A stretch of 64,000 nt of DNA from Arsenophonus sp045399315. Its GTDB lineage: Bacteria > Pseudomonadota > Gammaproteobacteria > Enterobacterales > Enterobacteriaceae. Location: assembly GCA_045399315.1 (NCBI GenBank), contig DAYVGO010000023.1, positions 61,262 to 125,261 of the forward strand. The letters are read 5' to 3'. The notes below the pieces were generated by a model that made no database searches, was not told where the DNA came from, and was given only the letters and a program-made list of their open reading frames with translations. Positions 18,701-29,154 of this stretch are shown here, piece after piece (positions within the stretch are counted from its first letter, which is position 1; every line of letters begins with the position of its first letter). The position numbers were made by a program, and so were the translations under genes.

Positions 18701-19849
18701 ATGCGTTTTTATCATTATATCATAAAATTAATTACAATCAATTTTCTCATTGTGTTCACGGCGGCTCATGCCAGTATGTTTGCGGAACGACAAAAAATAG
18801 ATAGCTGGCTTGAAAAGATAGGTGGAACAAACAGTTTCAATGAAACCAAAACTGTCGACTGGGGATTATTGCCAGGTCCTTTTTATACACCAGAAATGAG
18901 CGCCGGCGTTGGTGTCGCATTAGTTGGTTTATATCGTATCGATAGAAATGATAAAATTAGTCAACCTTCATCATTAAGTTTAAGTGGATTTGCTTCAGCC
19001 ACCGGGGCTTTCGGACTAAATTTTAATAATTATAATTTTTTATCGACAGATCAATGGCGTTTATTTATTTCAGGTACCGTAAATAATATTCCTACCTATT
19101 ATTGGGGAAAAGGCTACTCTGCCGGTAAAAATAACCATAATAAAGTGGAATATAGATCGCAGGAATTTGCTATCAAACCAAGAGTGCTTTATTGCATAAT
19201 AGATAATATCTACATAGGTGTAGGTTGGGATTTTTCATCACTTAATGCCAGTGATTTAAATGATCGTGGTAAAAATTATTTTGCCAAATCGGTAGGTGGG
19301 CGTTCTATACTTAGTTCTGGTATTAGCGCTTACTTCAATTATGATTCACGTGATTTTTTGCCCAATGCCCAGCAAGGTCAAGCTCTGGAAGTTATTTACA
19401 GCTATTTTTCCCCTGAACTCGCCAGTAACAATCGTTTTCAAAGCACCCAATTACAATATTCTGTCTACTACTCACTATCAGAAAATAGCGTTCTAGCCCT
19501 TGATAATTATGCCCGTTTTACTTCAGGTTCAGTGCCATGGGATCATCTTTCTTTATTAGGTAACACAAATCAAATGAGAGGTTATTATGAAGGCCGTTAT
19601 CGTGATAATAATGTTTTTACTACCCAATTAGAATATCGCCGAAAGTTGGATTGGCGGCATGGTATTGTTAGCTGGATTGGAGTAGGAACACTTAGTGATT
19701 CACCTTCCAAACTGGGTTCTAATCATTGGTTACCTACTGTCGGTATCGGCTATCGATTTGAATTTAAACCTAGAATGAATATCAGATTAGATTTCGGAGT
19801 TGGGCGCAATAGTATTGGCTTTTATTTCCAAGTGGGTGAGGCATTTTGA
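18701..19849 (+). CDS. Omp85/D15 (BamA/TamA-family) outer membrane barrel without POTRA domains
   Basis: A 382-residue secreted protein: signal peptide (about residues 1-24, FLIVFTAAHAS) and then a barrel built of alternating strands. Recognisable family pieces are GLLPGPFYTPEMSAGVGVAL, the conserved AYFNYDSRDFLPNAQQG (surface-antigen D15 signature), RGYYEGRYRDNN (the VRGF-like loop of the Omp85 family) and a C-terminal strand ending in Phe. At this length there is no room for POTRA repeats, so it is not BamA or TamA but belongs to the short surface-antigen group. It is intact among broken genes, which argues for selection. The function is unknown. Confidence 0.8.
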   Translation: MRFYHYIIKLITINFLIVFTAAHASMFAERQKIDSWLEKIGGTNSFNETKTVDWGLLPGPFYTPEMSAGVGVALVGLYRIDRNDKISQPSSLSLSGFASATGAFGLNFNNYNFLSTDQWRLFISGTVNNIPTYYWGKGYSAGKNNHNKVEYRSQEFAIKPRVLYCIIDNIYIGVGWDFSSLNASDLNDRGKNYFAKSVGGRSILSSGISAYFNYDSRDFLPNAQQGQALEVIYSYFSPELASNNRFQSTQLQYSVYYSLSENSVLALDNYARFTSGSVPWDHLSLLGNTNQMRGYYEGRYRDNNVFTTQLEYRRKLDWRHGIVSWIGVGTLSDSPSKLGSNHWLPTVGIGYRFEFKPRMNIRLDFGVGRNSIGFYFQVGEAF

Positions 19850-20009
19850 TTAGTAAAATTCGTTACTGATATTAGTACAAAGATAGCCACGAGCTGGAAA
19901 TAAAACCAATAATCCCAAACCAGACCTATTCATTCCAGTTCAATTAAAACAAACACAACCAGCAATTTTCCAATTAATCCTTGGTTCACACCATCGGTCT
20001 ATTTAAAAC

Positions 20010-21165
20010 TTAAAAAGATATTTTTGACCAACTATAATCTGAGCCATACTTTACTGTACAAAATTTATACTCTATTCCGAAAGCAAACTTCTTTATTATC
20101 TCTTTTTCAAATAAGGTTTTTAACTGATTACTTTTTAAGGCCATTTTAAATTTGCTATAAGCATGATTAAAATCCATATCAAGGCGACACAATATATTGG
20201 TGAATAAATTCAGTCCACAAAAAGATGAAATTTCCCTAAAAGATAGTATATCAGCAAGCAAAAAATATGAGGGATAGCCTGCTTTTTCTCTACGTAATTT
20301 ATCGACAAATTTCTGACTAATCACTCTGCTCATTTCTTGTAGAATACGATTATCAGGCTGTACCGCAAATTGAGAATTACTAATAAACAGTTCAGCTTTT
20401 TCACCTGCTCAATGAATAGGTGTATTAACTAAAATTTCATCTGGTGCAGCAAAAGCATTTTCCACATAATAGGCGTAAGACATCTATCATCTACATCAGA
20501 GTAAATTCTACCTGTACTTTTTAAACAACTTAGCCGCAAAACATCAGCAGCCATGGCATAACCCTTATTTTTCAAACAGAATTTATAAAATTCATCCGCA
20601 GCTAAAAATTCGGTTAATTTATGCTCTTTAGATACTGATATTAAATGTATATTAGTTGGTAACTTAATATCAAAATTACTCGTTTGTCTAAGCGAGTTTT
20701 CATTACATTGCGTACTGTTGTCAAAATGAACATTAACCCTACTATCCTGATTCATGTTTGCACAATGTAATATATTACTAAGGTTTTTTTGACTAATTTT
20801 ATTTTGCCATCCCATATATAACTGACTATATGCGGAATTTCTATTCTGTCTGTTGGTGAAAGAGCATATGTATATTAGTGGAAGATAAAACTGCTGCTTC
20901 CTTCCTATTACCATCAATATCTCTAGTTAGGTTTAAACCATCAGTATTATCAATCCCAAATTCCATAAATAATATTTTATCTATAACAATCAGTAGAAAC
21001 CTAATACGCAAGGAAAACTCCATGTTATAGCAATAAAAACAGATAATTCAGGCTACTATTTATTAGTTTTAATGGTGTTACTGCTATTATCAGAATTGTT
21101 ATTGGTGGCATTAACGTTGATCAATTCTTGTTCATGACATTTAGTTGGTTATCATTATTACTCAT
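20010..21165 (-). pseudogene. TcdA/TcdB- or SseK-like DXD glycosyltransferase effector, disrupted
   Basis: On the minus strand, three frames carry ordered parts of a GT-A toxin-type glycosyltransferase. RIEIPHIVSYIWDGK is the typical N-terminal donor-site start. KGYAMAADVLRLSCLK followed by GRIYSDVDD holds the DXD metal/nucleotide-sugar motif (about 20490-20550). A later stretch, AELFISNSQFAVQPDNRIL, leads to YGSDYSW near the C-terminus. A possible start is the ATG at 21163-21165. Frameshifts lie near 20880 and 20430, with stops in between. Enzymes of this class modify host proteins (GTPases or death-domain proteins). Which target this one had cannot be told from sequence. Confidence 0.65.
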
Positions 21166-21297
21166 GATTTAAATTTAGAGTAATTAATAACAATTAATAG
21201 AGAAAATAACGATCTTAGCTGTACGCTATCAAAATTGAATATTATTGCTTATTAAAAGCTAAAAGCGATTTTTTTATTTGACCAGTATTAAATTAAT

Positions 21298-23162
21298 CTA
21301 TATATGATAACGAAGCACTTCAGCCAATGCTGAAAGTGCTGTACTGTTGCTAACACCATCTACTGGAACTAAAATACCGTTCCTACCATCCGCTAAAGAC
21401 GTCCATATCAAACGCCAACTTTCATTGACTGAATTTTCAACACATTGTTTAATTTGGCCAGGTTTTGCAGCCATTTTTAATTTATCCAATACAACACTTG
21501 GATAATGGCCGGATTGGCTTTTTTCTAAAATCGGCGCCCGAAGAAAAGCCATATCGTGATATTGATTCTGTTTTGAGTTAAATGGAATAAGATGATAATT
21601 TGTTAGCCAACTACACTTTTTCACTATATTAAGTTTCATGATAAAAGTTTCAAGACGCTTGAATGTTTTTTCAGCATCATCCCCATAAATTATGAACCAT
21701 TTTTGTTCACTATTTGCACCGGTTAAACTTATGATCGCTTCCTGAGATAAAATTACTGACGGCAATGCTTGAAACAATGATGTATCATCATTGACTTTAA
21801 AGACTGTCAACTCACCTAATGACACTATAGCGACAAAAAGCGGTAAACCAATACGTAACATTTTGTATTATTGCCAAACTTCAATCCAGAACAATATTAA
21901 AGCCTCGGCTGGCACTATTCGCACCGGTAATCCTCAGCATAACCATGGAAACCACAAAATAACCTTTAAACATGAGGCAATAAAGCTTACCGCGGCGAAA
22001 AATACCATTTGGTAGATCTCAGGAAAAGGTGTAAACATCATAATAATATAAGCAGTATAATATAAGCAGTTACGGTAATAAGTAAGTGCTAATAACAATG
22101 TCGCTTGTATTTTTTTAAGACTTTGCCAAGGATCTAGTTCATGCCCATAAACCATGCGTTCTGTAAGATAGTAAAGGGAATAGCCTACAGATAGCCCTAT
22201 AATGCTTATATTCATTACTAAAGTCATTAAATATAATTCACCAAAAGCCAATAACGTAGCAATACTGCCCACCAGCGCACCAATACCTATCGATAAAAAA
22301 CAAAATAATAGTAAGCACATTGAACGAAAAACAATTAAAATTAGAGAGCTCATGCCCAAAATGGCAACTATACCAAGAGTAGAAATATCCTGTTTTATCT
22401 GTCGGTCATATAGTCACTATATAACATAGTACCACGTGATAAGATTCGTGCCTGTGGATAATCATCCGTCAATTCTTTAGCACGACCTTCTAAATTAGTT
22501 ATCAGCTTATGGATCTGAGTCATATTAAAAAATCAAAAAATGGATCTAACAATTCCCCATAAATTAGATACCAATATTGCCCTTGCTGATCTTGTAGCAT
22601 AATCCAGCCACCTTGAAGACATAACTGACTGATATTTTGTGCTAACTTTTACCAGATATTAACCATTAACATCAGAGGATCAATAACAGAACTCTTATTA
22701 TTATCAGAAAAAATGGTATAAATTTGAGTTAGGATCCACTGATCATTAGCACTGTTATTATTTTTTAATACCACATTATCAGGATGCTGATCCACTTTAT
22801 GGCAATGAGAATGAAAGCTTTCTCCCAGTTGTTGGTGTTGAGTATTAAACGGATCTTTAACATAAGCAATGCCGGATTCTAAATACAACGATGCTAACCA
22901 ACACTCTGCAACTGAAGGATCTGGCTGTTTTCCTGGACTTACCAACCACATCAACTGTTGATCAAAAGGTTGCATAAAATCATTATTAAACGAGGATGGT
23001 GAATCGTTTAAATTTTGTTGCGGTAGCAGCGTTAAGAGATGGTTATTAAATCGTATGTACATTAGGTGACAATGCTAAAAATATTATCAATAGCAAGCAT
23101 ATAAAGAGCCATATTACTATGCCCAGGTGCAAAAACTTAACCGACAGAACAGGTGTGCTCAT
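21298..23162 (-). pseudogene. RND/MMPL-superfamily exporter, truncated and frameshifted
   Basis: Starting at an ATG (23160-23162) the minus strand reads a first membrane helix (GIVIWLFICLLLIIFLALSP). A frameshift near 23055 is followed by a periplasmic domain (LLTLLPQQNL, AECWLASLYLESG). A TAG stop lies near 22646, more shifts near 22530 and 22415, and then the transmembrane core (SVGYSLYYLTERMVYGHELD, FTPFPEIYQMVFFAAVSF). A second periplasmic domain runs to 21298. The second membrane domain is missing. These motifs match the predicted exporters (COG4258-like) that accompany aryl-polyene and related lipid-linked pigment clusters; no other cluster gene is recognised. Two small tandem duplications (22044-22071 and 22080-22087) together add 18 bp. 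Confidence 0.65.
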
Positions 23163-23220
23163 CGTTACTCAGTTTAAAGAGCATCCATTGATATTGCCCA
23201 ACAGTAGCATTAATCTGCTA

Positions 23221-24208
23221 ATTTTGATTATTATTTAAATGATAAATATTTAGATAAATTAGATTCTTAAAATTACTAGCCGTAAAGAAATTATTAAGTA
23301 ATTTGTTATACAAGAAAAAATATAATAGAAAGTTAAGCTCAAATTTTGACAAATTAGTTTTCACCACGATGAGAAAACAGCAAGAAACTCTCACAAAATC
23401 ACTCCCTGACACACAAGCAAAACTAATCTTCCTGTTATTCATTAACTCTATTTTAATTTACCAGCCTAAATTAACCTGCTTTGCTGGTGTTAATAACGAG
23501 CGATCATATAGCTATTCCATCTTATAGCATTAAGTACAATCGTAAAATTACCCTATCAAAAATTTATTAATAGTGTAAAGAAATATATGTCTCAGAAATG
23601 AATAGTTAGTTATATTGCAAATAATGATATTTTTAATATATAAAATAAAAATACCACTATCTGCTTTTATAAAAAAATATTTTTATGCTTTTTATAATAA
23701 ATTAGCTCGCAGTTAGGATAATCGTTACTCAATAATAGTAAAAATAACTAGCTTACTTTTTGTGCATAATAAAAAATTTGCAGTTTCTATTTATTAGTTA
23801 TACTAATCACTTAATAGCTATTACAATGTCCATTAAAATAATCACCCTTCAGTTATCTTTAATGCTAAAGATAAAGATTGTATTTTATAAGTTAATATTA
23901 ATATGGCAATCTTATTAAATACAAATACTTGAGCCTGTAATAAACATTAATTATTTGATATTTATTTAATTATATTAAAAAAATACCGCTAAATAAATTT
24001 TCACTATATTACTTTGATTATTCTTTTGTTTTGTCTTAATCAGATTACTCTTTCACATTATATGGTTAAAAATTATCTTCTTTGTGTACATCCGACTAAG
24101 AGTTGTCGCATAAGTTAAAAACATAGCGCTTCACGTGTTTATTGTGCTAAATTGTAGCTTATAAGTAATAAATGTATGAATATCATGGTTACTATTATCA
24201 AAAAATAA
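23221..24208. other. AT-rich gap, no gene recognised
   Basis: About 990 bp with only short frames that do not look like proteins. A minus-strand frame just upstream of the exporter start (ending QYQWMLFKLSND) may be the tail of a lost neighbour but I cannot name it. No RNA gene or repeat array is seen. Confidence 0.4.
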
Positions 24209-25162
24209 ATGAAAAAACTCCTTATTATTGCTTGTTAGTCTCTCTATAACAATGCCACTACCAAGCTTAGCTAAAGAGCCGAAAAACTTCATTTATACCA
24301 GTTCCGGTGATTTCGAATCAATATCTGCCATACTGGAACGCATCAACATTCATGGCGTACAGATTATCTACATTGGTGTTCACTCGAACCCGAGAAGGAC
24401 AAATACGACTTCTCGAAGATTGAAAAGGATCTGGCATACCTCAAGCAAGCTAGAAAAAAACTGTTTATCCAGATCCAAGATCGTTTTTTCGAGCAAATGC
24501 CCGATACGTTCCTGATTATCTGTTGAATGATGCAGTCTACAACAATGGACTGTTGCCCCAATTTGACAATCCAGGTGAGGGAAAAGCTGTCGGTTCTGGC
24601 TGGATGGCGCAGCAACGGAATCCTGCCGTACGCCATCGTTATCAAGCTCTATTAGCTGTATTTGCTGAGCGTTTTGATGGCCAAGTTTACGGTACAAATT
24701 TACCTTAAACTACCATCGATTTGGATGAGAAGGATCCCTATAGGATTTTCCTGTAATAATTATTTCGCTAGTGAAATAGAAAATCTCGCTTTTGCACAAA
24801 AGGTATTCACCAAATCACATGTGGTGCAATATGTAAATTTCTGGCCGTGCGAATGGAACAATGACAAAAATTATGTGAGCCGATTATTCGAATTCGCCAA
24901 TACTAATAACATTGGCCTTGGTAGCCCAGATATAGTTCCCAATCGTAACGTGCAAATGAAGAACTCATACCTATTCTTCAATAAATACAAAAATAAGTTG
25001 ATACTTATTGCTATGGCAGTGCAGGAGCCAACTTTAACCTACAGAAATAAAAATACTGGCAAGCCATTCAGCAAGGTCGAGTCTGTCGAATTCGCTGAAG
25101 ATTACCTTGAAGCCGATATCATTTTTTGGAGCACCAAATCACCCTCGCTGACCCAAAAATAA
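24209..25162 (+). pseudogene. Secreted TIM-barrel (glycosidase-like) protein, frameshifted
   Basis: An ATG at 24209 starts a signal peptide (MKKLLIIAC, then in the next frame LVSLSITMPLPSLAK). It is followed by EPKNFIYTSSGDFESISAIL and, after further shifts, LEPEKDKYDFSKIEKDLAYL, typical of the early strands of glycosidase-like TIM barrels. Later parts are YNNGLLPQFDNPGEG, TKSHVVQYVNFWPCEWNN and FAEDYLEADIIFWSTKSP. At least five frame changes or stops (near 24235, 24375, 24450-24520, 24707, 24760) kill it. Base composition in the 24.2-25.2 kb part is less AT-rich than around it, which fits later acquisition. The exact family and substrate are not recognised. Confidence 0.55.
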
Positions 25163-25382
25163 CCATAGCTAACCAGAGTAAAAGCCCTTATCTTAAGGAC
25201 CTAGCGTAGGTTTTCTCTAAGAGAAGTCGGTACTATTGTGAGAAAATAATCAGTTGAAAAGAGACTTTAAAAAGAAAAGCAGCTAAAACAAATTCAATCT
25301 GCCAAAAGCTATATAATAAATAGTAACAATTCAATGGACTAATACTAACATGCTTTGAACAAGCAAAGCATTTTAGATGATA

Positions 25383-26275
25383 TTACTGGTTTTTTTCCTT
25401 AGTCACGGCAAATATTGCTTTACCGATGTGAGCAATGGCTTCATTGCTTCGGGCTAAGTTGCTTTAGTTTGTGTAATGTAGATAGAGACTATTAGCGGCT
25501 GACGTTTTTCCGGCCAAACAATACTGATAATCGATCTGGAACCATAGTCGCCTGCACCCGTTTTATAAGCAATTTTCTACTTGGCTGGTAGACCCGAACA
25601 CAACACATTGGCAACTTTATCATCTTCCATCCACTGTCTTAATTGGCTGACGTAATGAAAGCTGCAACACATTACCAAGCACCAATTTTTGTAATGTCTG
25701 ACTAATAGCCACAGGAGTTGTGGTATCACGCTTATAACCTTGGTATAGCGCTATTTAATTCAGGTTCAAAGCAGTCGAGCCGTGTAACATTATCACCTAT
25801 TTGACGTAAGAAATGAGTAAAACTTGCCGGACCACCCAATTTCTTCTTAATCAGATTAGCCGTAGTATTGTCACTGTAACTAATTCCTGCACTGCACAAT
25901 TGTTGCCAGTTCATCAATAAAGGGGCGATAAATTTTTCTGTTACAGGAGAATAAGTAACCAGTTGTTCTTTATTAAACCGTATACTTTCCGTCAATACTG
26001 TTTTTCCATTATCCACTTGGTTTAACAACATACCACACAGCAAAGTTTTAAAGGTGCTGTTTAGAGGAAACGTTTCAGTACCTCAATAACTTACAGTGAC
26101 ATTATCAGCTGTATCAATAACAGCAACACCAATACGAGAATTTAGTTTTTTTCTTCTTGCTTAACGACAGTTAGCAAGCTGTGTGTTATCAATTGTATAA
26201 GCGTTTGCACTACTCCAGACGGCAACAGCAAACAACATCAACCCAGAAAAATTTCAGTCTTCGTTTGAAAAACAT
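25383..26275 (-). pseudogene. Class A beta-lactamase, disrupted
   Basis: The minus strand carries all four class A signatures in order. The Ser-x-x-Lys motif is in FPLNSTFKTLLCGMLL, the SDN loop in YSDNTTANLIKKKLGG, the omega-loop Glu in RLDCFEPELN, and Lys-Thr-Gly in AYKTGAGDYGSRS. The end is AHIGKAIFAVTKEKNQ and a stop at 25383. A signal peptide (MFFKRR, then after a shift AVWSSANAY) begins at the ATG 26273-26275. Frameshifts near 26225, 25735 and 25650, a TAG in the last third and a TGA near 26082 disable it. It was once a periplasmic penicillin/cephalosporin-hydrolysing enzyme. No AmpR or LysR regulator is beside it. Confidence 0.82.
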
Positions 26276-26817
26276 AGTATTTTTCTATCCTCATTATAAA
26301 TTACTATAAAGCCCATCAGTTATGTGACTAGCCAATATGAGAATTTGTCGTATGTGTTATTGGCAAATAACTGAGTAACCACTCAAACAAAAACTCATCA
26401 TTGTTATTAGTAAAATATTACAAATAACGATCAGTTGATAGATTTATATGAATAAAAATAATTAACATTGTTTTTCATTTCACATTTATGATTTTATTTA
26501 TAGCCACTATAACAAATGGGATAATAAATTCGCTATAGTGACTTCAGTCACCAATATTTACCATTATTAGATTTAACTAATAAATACAATCCGGTGCCGA
26601 CTGAAAACTTATAATTTTTTAGTCTTACTATTAGCTATATTAGGTGCTATTAATTTGATTGTGGATCTCAGTTTAAATGCACAAATTTATTCCCTAAATA
26701 TAGGTATACTACCAAGTCAGACTTACTTTCAATAGCTAAACTTCTTTAGACCTAAAATTAATCAAAGGCCTTTATTTATATAGTCTTAATAGATTTTAAG
26801 AGATGATGTTGCTAGAC
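26276..26817. other. AT-rich gap between bla remnant and selC
   Basis: About 540 bp. One plus-strand frame at about 26608-26735 encodes a hydrophobic stretch (FLVLLLAILGAINLIVDLSL) ending in TYFQ and a stop, but it has no upstream start codon or ribosome site, so I treat it as an unnamed remnant. Nothing else is seen. Confidence 0.4.
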
Positions 26818-26912
26818 TTGAAAGCGATCACAGGAGTCGAACCTGCCAAGGACCGCTGGCGGCCCCATCTGGATTTGAAGTCCAGCCATCCCTCCGGGGA
26901 CAATGATCTTCC
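26818..26912 (-). tRNA. selC: tRNA-Sec (UCA) with a broken acceptor stem, probably a pseudogene
   Basis: On the minus strand the sequence begins GGAAGATC and matches enteric selC almost throughout. The anticodon arm is CTGGACTTCAAATCCAG with UCA, the long variable arm is GGGGCCGCCAGCGGTCC, and the T arm is CAGGTTCGACTCCTG. The eight-pair acceptor stem requires GATCTTCC at the 3' side. Here the sequence is GATCGCTT, so only the inner four pairs form, the outer GGAA is unpaired, and no CCA is encoded. A working tRNA-Sec cannot be charged from this sequence unless the 3' end is repaired. The island of dead genes ends exactly here, and selC is a classic integration site in enterics. Confidence 0.8.
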
Positions 26913-27111
26913 ATGGAAAACTAGCAGCCATTATAATCTTAATTTCAAAAATTCTAAGCTGATGTATTTAAACAATCTCTATAAAAAAATCAGATAAAAT
27001 ATTTGTCCCAATATTGAACTCGATAGTTTAGAGCCTTATTTTAGTCATATCTCTTTTTATTTTTTAATTGTACTTACTAGATAGTATAATTAATCACAGG
27101 ATGTTTTAATT

Positions 27112-29154
27112 ATGACCAATCCATTACTAACAAAATCTGTGTTACCACATTTTTCAACGATTACACCGCAAGATGTGATCCCAGCGATAAAAACGGTACT
27201 AGATAACTATCGACAAACTATTGAAACAATTGTTAAAGAAAATAGCACTTTTAGCTGGAATAACTTATGCCAACCATTAGAAGAAGCTAATAACAAACTC
27301 TCCCGTGCCTGGTCCCCCATTGATCATCTCAATGCAGTAAAAAATAGCTCTGAATTGCGACAAGTTTATGAAAACTGTTTACCAATGCTATCAGAATTTA
27401 GTAACTGGATGGGACAACATATAGGTCTTTACCAAGCTTATAAATCACTAAAAAATAGCCCTGAATTTGAGACCCTCAACCAAGCACAACGTAAATCGAT
27501 TGAAAATACGTTACGTGACTTTGAATTATCCGGTATCGGTTTACCCGCTGAAAAAAAGAAACGTTATGGAGAAATTGCGATTCGTATTACCAAATTAAAA
27601 GCTAAGTTTAGCAATAATGTCTTAGATGCAACGATGGGTTGGACGAAACTAATTAAAAATATTGAGCAACTCGCTGGCGTGCCAGAAAGCGTGCTTTTAA
27701 CAGCGAAAGCATTAGCTAAATCTAAAGGAGAAGAAGGCTGGCTATTCACGCTGGATATGCCGAGCTATCTGCCTATTATGACTTATGCTGATAATCGTGA
27801 ACTACGCCAAGAAATGCACTATGCCTACAACACACGAGCTTCTGAGCAAGGGCCAAACGCCGGCAAATGGGATAATAGTGACATTATGGAAGAAATTTTG
27901 GCATTACGTTATGAATTAGCACAACTTCTCGGTTTTAATAACTACACTGAAAAATCCCTCGCCACTAAAATGGCCGAGTCACCTAAACAGGTTCTGGATT
28001 TTCTTACAGATCTTGCTCAACGAGCCTATCATCAAGGTAAAAAAGAGCTAACCGAATTAAGCCAATTCGCCAAAGATCACTATGGTATTGAGCAACTGGA
28101 ACCCTGGGATCTCGGTTATTATAGTGAAAAACAAAAACAACATAAATTTTCAATTGATAATGAACAACTGCGTGCCTATTTTCCAGAACAACTCGTTATC
28201 AATGGTCTCTTCGAAGTTATTCATAGAATTTATGGCTTGACAGCTAAAGAGCGTTACGACGTAGAGATTTGGCATCCTGATGTACGCTTCTTCGAATTAT
28301 ATGATGAAAAAGGTGAATTACGTGGTAGTTTCTATTTAGATCTCTATGTGCGAGAACATAAACGTGGCGGTGCGTGGATGAATGATTGCGCTGGCAGATT
28401 AAAATATACCGATGGTACCTACCAAAAGCCTGTAGCCTACCTAACCTGTAATTTTAACAAACCTATAGGCGATAAGCTGGCCCTGTTTACCCATGACGAA
28501 GTTATTACGCTGTTCCATGAATTTGGTCATGGTTTACACCATATGCTAACCCAAATCGACGTAGCCGATGTTGCTGGCATTAATGGGGTGCCGTGGGATG
28601 TTGTCGAACTACCTAGTCAATTTATGGAAAATTGGTGTTGGGAACCTGAAGCGCTTAACTTTATATCAGGTCATTATGAAACGGGTGAACCATTACCAAA
28701 AACAATGTTAGATAATATGTTAGCGGCTAAAAATTATCAGGCAGCAATGTTTATTCTTCGTCAATTAGAATTTGCTCTGTTTGATTTTCACTTACATACT
28801 GAATACTCACCGGAAAAAGGCGGGCAAATTTTGTCAACGCTTCAATTAGTTAAACAACAAGTTGCTGTAGTACCATCCCCTGAATGGAGCCGTTTCCCGC
28901 ACGCATTTAGCCATATTTTTGCAGGTGGTTATGAAGCTGGTTACTACAGTTATTTATGGGCCGACGTCTTAGCCGCAGATGCGTTTTCACGATTCACCGA
29001 TGAAGGTATTTTTAATCGCAATACTGGTTTATTATTTCTTGATAATATCTTAAGTCGTGGTGGCTCAGAAGAACCAATGGTACTCTTTGAACGTTTCCGC
29101 GGACGTAAACCAAAGCTGGATGCAATGTTACATAGTTATGGTATTAATAAATAA
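27112..29154 (+). CDS. prlC: Oligopeptidase A
   Basis: A 680-residue cytosolic M3 zinc metallopeptidase that degrades signal-peptide fragments and other short peptides. The active site is LFHEFGHGLHHML, the HExxH motif near residue 466, with the third ligand Glu downstream in LPSQFMENW. Length equals E. coli PrlC. The reading frame is clean and the stop abuts the rsmJ start with no gap, so the two genes are coupled, as in other enterics. Confidence 0.97.
   Translation: MTNPLLTKSVLPHFSTITPQDVIPAIKTVLDNYRQTIETIVKENSTFSWNNLCQPLEEANNKLSRAWSPIDHLNAVKNSSELRQVYENCLPMLSEFSNWMGQHIGLYQAYKSLKNSPEFETLNQAQRKSIENTLRDFELSGIGLPAEKKKRYGEIAIRITKLKAKFSNNVLDATMGWTKLIKNIEQLAGVPESVLLTAKALAKSKGEEGWLFTLDMPSYLPIMTYADNRELRQEMHYAYNTRASEQGPNAGKWDNSDIMEEILALRYELAQLLGFNNYTEKSLATKMAESPKQVLDFLTDLAQRAYHQGKKELTELSQFAKDHYGIEQLEPWDLGYYSEKQKQHKFSIDNEQLRAYFPEQLVINGLFEVIHRIYGLTAKERYDVEIWHPDVRFFELYDEKGELRGSFYLDLYVREHKRGGAWMNDCAGRLKYTDGTYQKPVAYLTCNFNKPIGDKLALFTHDEVITLFHEFGHGLHHMLTQIDVADVAGINGVPWDVVELPSQFMENWCWEPEALNFISGHYETGEPLPKTMLDNMLAAKNYQAAMFILRQLEFALFDFHLHTEYSPEKGGQILSTLQLVKQQVAVVPSPEWSRFPHAFSHIFAGGYEAGYYSYLWADVLAADAFSRFTDEGIFNRNTGLLFLDNILSRGGSEEPMVLFERFRGRKPKLDAMLHSYGINK

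Noticed and set aside
18701..19849. The barrel gene as BamA or TamA itself
   Set aside because: At 382 residues it has no POTRA repeats and lacks the neighbours of bamA (rseP, skp, lpxD) and of tamA (tamB).
23218..23527. Two overlapping frames of about 74 residues on opposite strands
   Set aside because: Low-complexity AT-rich sequence without ribosome sites or motifs.
26803..26997. A 64-residue open frame on the plus strand
   Set aside because: It lies across the tRNA-Sec gene in antisense; the apparent protein is a translation of tRNA sequence.
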